From CAZBGR01 sp964491535 (lineage in GTDB: Bacteria > Bacillota_I > Bacilli_A > RF39 > UBA660), in NCBI GenBank assembly GCA_964491535.1, contig CAZBGR010000036.1, positions 1-6,031 on the forward strand: DNA of 6,031 nt, written 5' to 3'. Every line of letters starts with the position of its first letter. Within the stretch, counting starts at the first letter, position 1. The position numbers were made by a program, and so were the translations under genes. This document shows positions 1 to 5,320 of the stretch, piece by piece. Under the pieces are notes generated by a model. The model had not been told where the DNA came from, did no database searches, and was given only the letters and a program-made list of their open reading frames with translations.

Positions 1-80
1 ATTTGGGACATTTTCCAAAGATAACACTTAAGACATTATCACAAGTTAATCATAACTAACTTAAAGAAGACTTTAAATAG
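1..80. other. Upstream non-coding stretch with small inverted repeats
   Basis: All three forward frames hit stops by about position 59, and no recognisable C-terminus of an upstream gene is visible. Three short inverted repeats can be read: 2-8 with 13-19 (7 bp including one G-U pair), 43-48 with 57-62 (AAGTTA/TAACTT, loop of 8), and 61-66 with 71-76 (TTAAAG/CTTTAA around an AAGA loop). None is followed by a T-run on either strand, so they do not look like terminators. In DNA this AT-rich such repeats can arise by chance. Function unknown. Confidence 0.4.
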
Positions 81-109
81 TTGACACTTTGGTTGATGTT
101 TGTTAAGAT
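81..109 (+). promoter_or_regulatory. SigA-type promoter for the rpsP operon
   Basis: A perfect -35 box TTGACA lies at 81-86. After a 17-bp spacer comes the -10 box TAAGAT at 104-109 (4 of 6 to TATAAT), with a TG dinucleotide at 101-102 giving an extended -10. The predicted start of transcription is around 115-117, leaving a very short 5' leader before the rpsP ribosome binding site. It is the only strong promoter I find on the plus strand, so it probably drives the whole rightward gene set. Confidence 0.75.
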
Positions 110-120
110 ATTTATGTAAA

Positions 121-128
121 AAAGGAGG
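121..128 (+). promoter_or_regulatory. Ribosome binding site of rpsP
   Basis: AAAGGAGG lies 5 nt before the ATG at 134. It is close to the full Bacilli Shine-Dalgarno consensus, as expected for an abundant ribosomal protein, and it fixes the rpsP start. Confidence 0.85.
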
Positions 129-133
129 ATACA

Positions 134-406
134 ATGGCCGTTAAAATAAGATTAAGACGCATGGGAGCGAAAAAGAGACCATCTTATCGAATTGTAGTAG
201 CAGATGCTAGAACTAAACGTGATGGTAAAGTTATCGATGATCTTGGAATTTATAATCCTTTAACTAATCCAATAGAAATAAAACTTAATCATGAAAAAGC
301 TTTAAAATGGTTAGCTAATGGGGCAATTCCAACTGATACAGTTAAAAACTTATTTAAAAAAGATGGTTTAACTTTAAATAAATCAAAGAAGCAAGGAAGT
401 GAATAA
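134..406 (+). CDS. rpsP: 30S ribosomal protein S16
   Basis: S16 (bS16) is a small 16S rRNA-binding protein that helps assemble the 5' and central domains of the 30S subunit in the cytoplasm. The 90-residue product has the normal family length and the typical N-terminus MAVKIRLRRMGAKKRPSYRI, followed by VVADARTKRDGK and the LGIYNPLTNP stretch around residues 37-46. The C-terminal third carries the usual LNHEKALKWLANGAIPTDTV segment and then a lysine-rich tail. The start is set by a strong AAAGGAGG site 5 nt upstream and a clear promoter before it. The gene is first in the apparent operon and its stop codon is separated from the khpA ATG by one base. No oddities are seen; identification is secure from sequence similarity. 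Confidence 0.97.
   Translation: MAVKIRLRRMGAKKRPSYRIVVADARTKRDGKVIDDLGIYNPLTNPIEIKLNHEKALKWLANGAIPTDTVKNLFKKDGLTLNKSKKQGSE
393..402 (+). promoter_or_regulatory. Ribosome binding site deciding the khpA start
   Basis: AAGGAAGTGA matches the extended Shine-Dalgarno AAGGAGGTGA at 9 of 10 positions and lies inside the last codons of rpsP. The core GGAAG (395-399) is 8 nt from the ATG at 408. A longer reading frame could begin with GTG at 399, but that GTG is part of the ribosome binding site itself, so ATG 408 is preferred. Confidence 0.75.
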
Positions 407-407
407 A

Positions 408-653
408 ATGGATTTAGTAGCTTTAACTGAATATATTGCTAAATCATTAGTTAAAGATAAAGAAAGAGTTTCAGTAAGACAGTTTGAAACTGATGAAGAT
501 TATATTTTAATTCAAATTATGGTTGATAAAGAAATTATGGGAGCTATTATTGGTAAAGGTGGTAAAATCGCTAATGCCATTAGAACTATTGTTCAAGCTG
601 CTTCTTATATTCATGAAAATAAAAGAGTTAGAATAAATATTGATTCTTTTTAA
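408..653 (+). CDS. khpA: KH-domain RNA-binding protein KhpA
   Basis: KhpA (formerly YlqC in Bacillus) is a single-KH-domain RNA-binding protein. In other Firmicutes it pairs with KhpB/Jag and affects cell elongation and division and sRNA or mRNA stability; that role is family knowledge, not read here. The 81-residue product equals the usual length. It has an N-terminal helix (LVALTEYIAKSLV), a beta hairpin, and the diagnostic nucleic-acid-binding GxxG loop as IIGKGGKIANAIRTIV (GKGG at residues 49-52). I chose ATG 408 rather than GTG 399 because the GTG sits within the Shine-Dalgarno sequence. It follows rpsP by a single base, the standard rpsP-khpA pairing. The genes normally next, rimM, trmD and rplS, are not present. 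Confidence 0.93.
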   Translation: MDLVALTEYIAKSLVKDKERVSVRQFETDEDYILIQIMVDKEIMGAIIGKGGKIANAIRTIVQAASYIHENKRVRINIDSF

Positions 654-677
654 TAGCTGAAAAAATTATAACTTTAT

Positions 678-686
678 AGAAGGAAA
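678..686 (+). promoter_or_regulatory. Ribosome binding site of uppS
   Basis: AGAAGGAAA precedes the ATG at 693 with about 8 nt between the AGG core and the start. The 39-nt gap after khpA shows no terminator and no convincing promoter, so uppS is probably co-transcribed. Confidence 0.6.
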
Positions 687-692
687 CAAAAA

Positions 693-1388
693 ATGAAAGC
701 TAAACAACATATTCCTAATCATTTAGCGATTATTATGGATGGAAATGGTCGGTGGGCTACCAAAAGGGGTCTAAAAAGATCTAAAGGTCATTTAGAGGGC
801 AGTAAAGTATTAAGAGAAATTGCTGAATATGCTATTAATAAAGGAGTTTCAATCTTAAGTGTATTTGCTTTTTCTACCGAAAATTTTAATCGTTCTGAAG
901 AAGAGATAAATTATATTATGAGATTACTTAATCGTTTTTTAAATAAAGAATTAAAGACTATAAAAGATAATAAAATTAAAATTATTTTTTCAGGTCGCAA
1001 AGATAAACTACCTTCTTATTTATTAAAAACAATGCTTAAAACCAAAAAGGAAACAAAAGATTATCAGCGAGCAATCTTAAATGTTTGTATAAACTATGGG
1101 GGAACAAGTGAAATAATTGATGCTACTAAAAAAATATTAGCTAATCAAATTGATATTTCAAAAATAGATGAAAAAAGTTATCGTTCTTTTTTATATCATA
1201 ATTTAGCAGATATTGATTTATTAATTAGAACTGGTGGTGAGTATCGAATTAGTAATTTTATGTTATTACAAATGGCTTATGCTGAATTATATTTTACTGA
1301 TACTTATTGGCCTGATTTTAATAAAGAAGAATTAGATAAAGCTTTAATAGAATTTGAAAAAAGGGATAGACGTTTTGGAGGATATTAA
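693..1388 (+). CDS. uppS: Undecaprenyl diphosphate synthase (cis-prenyltransferase)
   Basis: UppS condenses isopentenyl diphosphate onto farnesyl diphosphate with cis geometry to make the C55 carrier lipid for peptidoglycan and wall polymers, at the cytoplasmic face of the membrane. The 231-residue product carries the family signatures: HLAIIMDGNGRWA, with the Mg-binding Asp at residue 16; GHLEG at 32-36; FAFSTENFNR; and the C-terminal signature RTGGEYRISNF at 179-189. It ends with the typical RRFGG. It is somewhat shorter than the usual roughly 250 residues. The usually conserved Trp of SxENW is Phe here, and the Trp of LLWQ is Leu. The catalytic Asp and the Arg/Glu/Ser of the signature are intact, so an active enzyme is expected. 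uppS normally sits beside cdsA, dxr or frr; here it stands alone between khpA and thrS. The exact chain length made cannot be read from sequence. Confidence 0.93.
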   Translation: MKAKQHIPNHLAIIMDGNGRWATKRGLKRSKGHLEGSKVLREIAEYAINKGVSILSVFAFSTENFNRSEEEINYIMRLLNRFLNKELKTIKDNKIKIIFSGRKDKLPSYLLKTMLKTKKETKDYQRAILNVCINYGGTSEIIDATKKILANQIDISKIDEKSYRSFLYHNLADIDLLIRTGGEYRISNFMLLQMAYAELYFTDTYWPDFNKEELDKALIEFEKRDRRFGGY

Positions 1389-1442
1389 TAAGTAGCTATT
1401 CTTTTTTTAAATTATTATTATTAATATCATTATAAAAATAAT

Positions 1443-1452
1443 AAAGAAAGGA
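1443..1452 (+). promoter_or_regulatory. Ribosome binding site of thrS
   Basis: AAAGAAAGGA lies with 9 nt between its end and the ATG at 1462. The thrS frame has a TAA stop at 1408-1410 and no usable start between it and 1462. This supports ATG 1462 and rules out an N-terminal TGS domain encoded immediately upstream. Confidence 0.65.
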
Positions 1453-1461
1453 TTATTAAAA

Positions 1462-3213
1462 ATGAAAAATATTAAAACTGATCCTAAATTAAATATTTTA
1501 AATCATAGCTGTGCTCATCTTTTAGCTCATGCTCTTAAAAATTTATATCCTAAAGCTTTATTTTGGGTAGGACCTGTTATTGAAGAAGGTTTTTATTATG
1601 ATATTGATTTAGGGGATGAGGTTATTAAAGAAGAAGATTTAATAACTATTGAAAAGGAAATGAAAAAACTAATTAAAGATAATAAGAAATTTATCAAATC
1701 AGAAATAAGCAAAGAAGAAGCTTTACATTTGTTTAAAGAAGATAAATATAAATTAGCCCTAATTAATGAATTAGAAACAGATTTAGTGACTGTTTATTAT
1801 CAAGGAGATTTTTATGATTTATGTCTAGGGCCTCATGTTTCTTATCCTAAGGATTTAAAGTATTTTAAATTATTAAAGGTTTCAGGTGCTTATTATCAAG
1901 GGAAAGCTGATAATAAGATGTTACAACGTATTTATGGGGTTTGTTTTGATTCTAAAGATGCAATAGATGAACATTTAGAATGGTTAGCTTTAGCGAAAGA
2001 AAGAGATCATCGTAAAATAGGAAGGGATTTAGATTTATTTTGTTTTTCTGATTTAGTAGGGCCTGGGTTACCATTATATACACCACGGGGAACTATTATT
2101 AAAGAAGAATTACAAAAGAAAATTGAAAAGATATGTAAAGAATATGGTTTTCAAAAGGTTTATACGCCTCATTTAGCAAATGTTAAATTATATGAAAAAT
2201 CAGGGCATGCTACTAAATTTGCTTCGGAATTATTTCATGTTACTTCCGCGAAAGGTCATGAGATGGTTTTAAAACCGGTTTTATGTCCTCATCATACTCA
2301 ATTATATGCTTCAAAGATTAGATCTTATCGTGATTTACCAATTAGATATATGGAATCAGAAAAGATGTATCGAGCAGAGATGCCAGGTGCGGTAGGGGGA
2401 TTATCTAGAGTATATGGGATTACCATTGAAGATGGGCATTTATTTTGTCAAGTTGAACAAGTTAAAGAAGAAGTTATTAATATGGTAAAAATTATTAAAG
2501 ATTTTTATAGTAGTTTTGGCTTATGGGGTAATCATTTTGTTTCTTTATCAGTTAGAGATCCTAAAACCCCTGATAAGTATATAGGTGATTTAAATGATTG
2601 GGATATATGTGAAAAGATGTTGGCAGATGTGTCAAAAGAATTAAAATTAAAAGCTATTAAGCGTGAAGGAGAAGCTGCTCTTTATGGACCTAAACTTGAT
2701 TTTATCTTTAAAGATGCTATGGGGAGAGAAATTCAAATTCCAACTGTTCAATTAGATTTCGCTACTGCAAAAAGATTTAATTTAACTTATGTTGATAAAG
2801 ATGGCTCTAAGGTTCATCCGGTAATGGTTCATCGAGCTATTTTAGGTTCTTATGAAAGATTTATAGCTTTATTACTTGAACACTATGGAGGAGCTTTACC
2901 ACTTTGGTTATCACCGGTTCAAATTAATATTATTCCAATTAATAATCAATATCATTTGTTATATGCTAAAGAGATAAAAAAATTATTACTTGATTATAAT
3001 ATTAGAGTTGAAATAGATGATCGTGATGAAAAATTAAGTTATAAGATAAGACAAAGCCTTACTTTAAAAAATCCATATTTGATTATTATTGGTGATAAAG
3101 AGAAGACTAATAATAATTTAAGTTATCGTAAATATGGAGAAGAAAAAACTTATTGTTTAAAAATAAAAGAATTTATTGAGATGATTTTAGATGAAATTAA
3201 AAATGAAAAGTAG
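1462..3213 (+). CDS. thrS: Threonyl-tRNA synthetase, short form lacking the TGS domain
   Basis: ThrRS charges tRNA-Thr with threonine and hydrolyses mischarged Ser-tRNA-Thr. The 583 residues begin directly in the editing domain. HSCAH (H15, H19) and C121/H125 in DLCLGPH match the E. coli editing residues H73, H77, C182 and H186. The class II catalytic core follows, with motif 2 Arg at R304 and zinc ligands C275, H326 and H457 (E. coli C334, H385, H511). LYGPK and HRAILGSYERF are also present, then an anticodon-binding domain from about residue 483 to the end. The N-terminal TGS domain (about 60 residues) is absent: register against E. coli is shifted by 59, and an in-frame stop at 1408 excludes an extension. 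Unusual substitutions are VLCPHH for the usual MNCPGH and TIEDGH for TQDDAH. No T-box leader fits in the 73-nt gap after uppS. The stop is TAG, the only one in the window. Whether it is the sole ThrRS cannot be told here. Confidence 0.95.
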   Translation: MKNIKTDPKLNILNHSCAHLLAHALKNLYPKALFWVGPVIEEGFYYDIDLGDEVIKEEDLITIEKEMKKLIKDNKKFIKSEISKEEALHLFKEDKYKLALINELETDLVTVYYQGDFYDLCLGPHVSYPKDLKYFKLLKVSGAYYQGKADNKMLQRIYGVCFDSKDAIDEHLEWLALAKERDHRKIGRDLDLFCFSDLVGPGLPLYTPRGTIIKEELQKKIEKICKEYGFQKVYTPHLANVKLYEKSGHATKFASELFHVTSAKGHEMVLKPVLCPHHTQLYASKIRSYRDLPIRYMESEKMYRAEMPGAVGGLSRVYGITIEDGHLFCQVEQVKEEVINMVKIIKDFYSSFGLWGNHFVSLSVRDPKTPDKYIGDLNDWDICEKMLADVSKELKLKAIKREGEAALYGPKLDFIFKDAMGREIQIPTVQLDFATAKRFNLTYVDKDGSKVHPVMVHRAILGSYERFIALLLEHYGGALPLWLSPVQINIIPINNQYHLLYAKEIKKLLLDYNIRVEIDDRDEKLSYKIRQSLTLKNPYLIIIGDKEKTNNNLSYRKYGEEKTYCLKIKEFIEMILDEIKNEK

Positions 3214-3214
3214 T

Positions 3215-3218
3215 GAGG
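3215..3218 (+). promoter_or_regulatory. Weak, distant ribosome binding site of the repeat protein
   Basis: GAGG directly after the thrS stop is the only Shine-Dalgarno-like sequence before ATG 3234, and the 15-nt spacing is longer than optimal. An in-frame TAA at 3228-3230 prevents an earlier start. Translation may be weak, coupled to thrS termination, or begin at the internal Met13 codon (3270), which has no better site. Confidence 0.35.
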
Positions 3219-3233
3219 ATGATTAAATAAGAT

Positions 3234-4193
3234 ATGAACACTTCTTCGACTTCTATAATTTATCAAGAAATGTTAGCTAAATTAAATAAAGATGTTAATT
3301 ATATTAAAAAAATTCCATCATCCATTCAAACTGAAGAAATGGCTTTATTAGTTATTAAAAAGGATGTTGATTTATTTAAACATATCAAAAATAAAACAGA
3401 TAAGGTTTGTTTAACCGCTTTAAAAAAGAAGGGTGATTTATTAAAACATATTACTTATCCAACTTATGAGATGTATAAAGCTGCGGTTATTCAAGATCCT
3501 GGTTCACTTCAATATGTAAAAAATCAAACGGAAGAAATATGTAAATTAGCTTTGGGAGGAAATGGTAATTGCTTACAATATGTTAATCATCAAAATGAAT
3601 TATTAGCTAAAATAGCAGTTACTATCTCGCCCTATGCCCTTCAATATGTAAAAGATCAAACGGAAGAGATATGTTTGATGGCTGTTTCTAAAGTAGGTAG
3701 TACTTTACAATATGTTAAAGATCAAACCCCCTTTATTTGTTTAACGGCTGTTAAACAAGATGGAATGGCTTTACGATTTGTTAAAGATCAAAATGAGCTG
3801 ATGGCTGAAGAAGCTATTAAAGAAAATGGTTTAGCTATTCAATATGTAAAGAATCAAACAAATGATTTATGTGTTCTAGCTTTAATTAATGATCCTTTAA
3901 GCATTCGCTTTATTAAGAAACAAACCCCTGAATTAGCCTTAATAGCCGTTAAAAGAAATGGAATGGCTTTAAAGTTTATAAAAGATGCTAATGAGTTAAT
4001 TTGTTTAACAGCTATTAGAAAATCACCAGATGCTCTTCAATATATAAAAAACCCTTCGGCTATTTATAAAACGGAAGCTATCAAGAATCTTTTAAATTAT
4101 TGGAAAAAAGATAAACATTATTTAGATAAATTAACTGATTTAAAGTTAAAGAAAATTGTTTTAGATTTAATAGCTAATTATATAGATAATTAA
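3234..4193 (+). CDS. Uncharacterised DUF4116-type helical repeat protein
   Basis: I do not recognise a function. The 319-residue product is almost entirely tandem repeats resembling DUF4116, a family of unknown role found in bacteria, protists and large DNA viruses. About eleven units of exactly 22 residues run from residue 48 to 289, with consensus LQYVKDQTxEICLxAVxxxGxA; a diverged, longer unit may precede them at about 22-47. The pattern (conserved aliphatics, an Ala-Val/Ile pair, a Gly near the turn) suggests an alpha-solenoid-like scaffold for protein contacts. That is inference. No signal peptide, membrane segment or catalytic motif is visible, so it is probably cytoplasmic. The N-terminus (1-21) is Ser/Thr-rich, and the C-terminus (about 290-319) is a non-repeat, Lys-rich helical tail. 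It lies 20 bp after thrS and 12 bp before hemW in the same direction, so it is probably co-transcribed. Its base composition matches its neighbours. The start is uncertain because the ribosome binding site is poor. Confidence 0.8.
   Translation: MNTSSTSIIYQEMLAKLNKDVNYIKKIPSSIQTEEMALLVIKKDVDLFKHIKNKTDKVCLTALKKKGDLLKHITYPTYEMYKAAVIQDPGSLQYVKNQTEEICKLALGGNGNCLQYVNHQNELLAKIAVTISPYALQYVKDQTEEICLMAVSKVGSTLQYVKDQTPFICLTAVKQDGMALRFVKDQNELMAEEAIKENGLAIQYVKNQTNDLCVLALINDPLSIRFIKKQTPELALIAVKRNGMALKFIKDANELICLTAIRKSPDALQYIKNPSAIYKTEAIKNLLNYWKKDKHYLDKLTDLKLKKIVLDLIANYIDN
3375..4100 (+). repeat. Eleven in-frame 66-bp units forming a 22-residue tandem repeat
   Basis: The unit boundaries fall at residues 48, 70, 92, 114, 136, 158, 180, 202, 224, 246 and 268 of the protein, with no insertion or deletion between them. 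Most units are diverged at the DNA level, but the starts of the units at 3507 and 3639 share 34 of 36 bases. From 3441 to 4034 the units also follow a three-unit period of 198 bp: every third unit has the QNEL/ANEL form in place of QT. Confidence 0.85.
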
Positions 4194-4199
4194 AGGAGG
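4192..4199 (+). promoter_or_regulatory. Ribosome binding site of hemW overlapping the preceding stop
   Basis: AAAGGAGG shares its first two bases with the TAA stop of the repeat protein and sits 6 nt before ATG 4206. This strong, well-spaced site fixes the hemW start and suggests translational coupling with the upstream gene. Confidence 0.8.
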
Positions 4200-4205
4200 C
4201 TAATA

Positions 4206-5291
4206 ATGAAAGCTGTTTATATTCATATTCCATTTTGTAATAATATATGTGCTTATTGTGATTTTAATAAGCTTTATTATCAATCAACATGGGCTGATAA
4301 TTATTTAATAAAACTAAAGGAGGAAATAGAAAATAATTATCAAGGAGAAGCTATTAAAACTCTTTATGTAGGAGGAGGGACTCCTTCAGTCTTAAGTCTT
4401 AATCAATTAGATTCTTTATTTGAAATAATTGCTTTACTCAATCTAAGTGAAGTTGAAGAATTTACCATTGAAAGTAATATTGAAGATTTAACCCTTGCTA
4501 AATTGAAATTATTTAAAGAAAAAGGGGTTAATCGGCTTAGTTTAGGGGTTCAGACTTTTACTCCTCACTTATTATCCTTTTTAGGTCGTAAACATACTGA
4601 AAAAGATGTATTAAACACTTTAGAAATGATTAAGGAAGTAGGTTTTGATAATTTAAATCTTGATTTTATGTATGGGATTCCCGGTCAAACTTTAAAAGAT
4701 TTAAATAATGATTTAAATCTTTTATTAACCTTAGAGGTTACTCATCTTTCTTTTTATCATTTAATAATTGAAGATAATACTAAATTAAAAATTGATAATA
4801 TTAAAGAAATTGATGATTCATTAAGTTATCAGATGTTTGATTATATTAACAAAAGGTTAAATAAAGAAGGCTATCATCATTATGAAATAAGTAATTATGC
4901 AAAAGCTTCATATGAATCAAAACATAATTTGACTTATTGGCATAATGATCCTTATTATGGTTTTGGGTTAGGAGCTGTTTCTTTTGATGGTAAAGTAAGA
5001 AAAGAAAATACAAAGAACTTTACTAAATATTTAAAAGGGGAATATCATCCTCAAGAACAGATTTTAACTACTCAAGAATTAATGGAAAACGAATTAATTT
5101 TAGGGTTAAGAATGTTAGAAGGTATTAATATGAACCATTTTTTTGATAAGTATCAACAAAGAATAGAAGATGTTTTCCCTATTGAACGATTATTAAGGGA
5201 ACATAATTTAGAAATAAAAGGGGATATGTTATTTATTCCTAAAGAAAAGATATTTGTAGCGAATGATATTTTAATTAATTTTATTAATTAA
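4206..5291 (+). CDS. hemW: Radical SAM heme chaperone HemW
   Basis: HemW is a radical SAM protein related to coproporphyrinogen III dehydrogenase HemN. It binds heme and is thought to deliver it to respiratory enzymes rather than to oxidise coproporphyrinogen (family knowledge). The 361-residue product has the 4Fe-4S/SAM motif CNNICAYCDF with Cys 11, 15 and 18. Position 20 is Phe, where true HemN has a further Cys, which favours HemW. Further marks are YVGGGTPS (residues 54-61), the RLSLGVQTF strand, DFMYGIPGQT, and HYEISNYAK followed by HNLTYW (240-245); a HemW-type C-terminal domain follows. The length is slightly below the usual 370-380. It is the last gene of the rightward set and ends 7 bp from the convergent sigK. 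Many older annotations label such proteins 'oxygen-independent coproporphyrinogen III oxidase'. Nothing else here shows heme metabolism. Confidence 0.92.
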   Translation: MKAVYIHIPFCNNICAYCDFNKLYYQSTWADNYLIKLKEEIENNYQGEAIKTLYVGGGTPSVLSLNQLDSLFEIIALLNLSEVEEFTIESNIEDLTLAKLKLFKEKGVNRLSLGVQTFTPHLLSFLGRKHTEKDVLNTLEMIKEVGFDNLNLDFMYGIPGQTLKDLNNDLNLLLTLEVTHLSFYHLIIEDNTKLKIDNIKEIDDSLSYQMFDYINKRLNKEGYHHYEISNYAKASYESKHNLTYWHNDPYYGFGLGAVSFDGKVRKENTKNFTKYLKGEYHPQEQILTTQELMENELILGLRMLEGINMNHFFDKYQQRIEDVFPIERLLREHNLEIKGDMLFIPKEKIFVANDILINFIN

Positions 5292-5320
5292 AGTTAACTT
5301 AAATTGATAATTTTTTATTT
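5281..5320 (+). terminator. AU-rich hairpin and T-tract spanning the hemW stop
   Basis: Arms 5281-5295 and 5296-5310 pair over 15 positions with one A-A mismatch and one G-U pair; the central GTTAAC would form the loop. T6-A-T3 follows at 5311-5320. The shape fits a rightward intrinsic terminator, but the stem has a single G-C pair, so it may be inefficient. The leftward side has no T-run, so this is not an obvious terminator for sigK. It covers both stop codons. Confidence 0.45.

Noticed and set aside
3..59. C-terminal end of an upstream plus-strand gene
   Set aside because: One frame is open for 18 codons to TAA at 57-59, but the peptide resembles no protein I recognise, including Ffh, which is often upstream of rpsP.
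399..653. GTG start for khpA giving 84 residues
   Set aside because: The GTG at 399 is part of the Shine-Dalgarno AAGGAAGTGA that serves ATG 408, and the 81-residue form matches the family length.
1389..1461. T-box riboswitch or terminator between uppS and thrS
   Set aside because: The gap is only 73 nt, too short for a T-box leader, and shows no T-box consensus. The T7 run at 1402-1408 has no convincing stem before it. TATAAA at 1431-1436 lacks any -35 at 16-18 bp.
3375..4100. CRISPR or non-coding tandem repeat
   Set aside because: The periodicity is 66 bp, kept in frame, diverged at DNA level and conserved at protein level, as expected for a coding repeat.
4206..5291. Annotation as coproporphyrinogen III dehydrogenase HemN
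   Set aside because: The motif is CxxxCxYCxF, lacking the extra Cys of HemN, and the length and HNLTYW region fit HemW.
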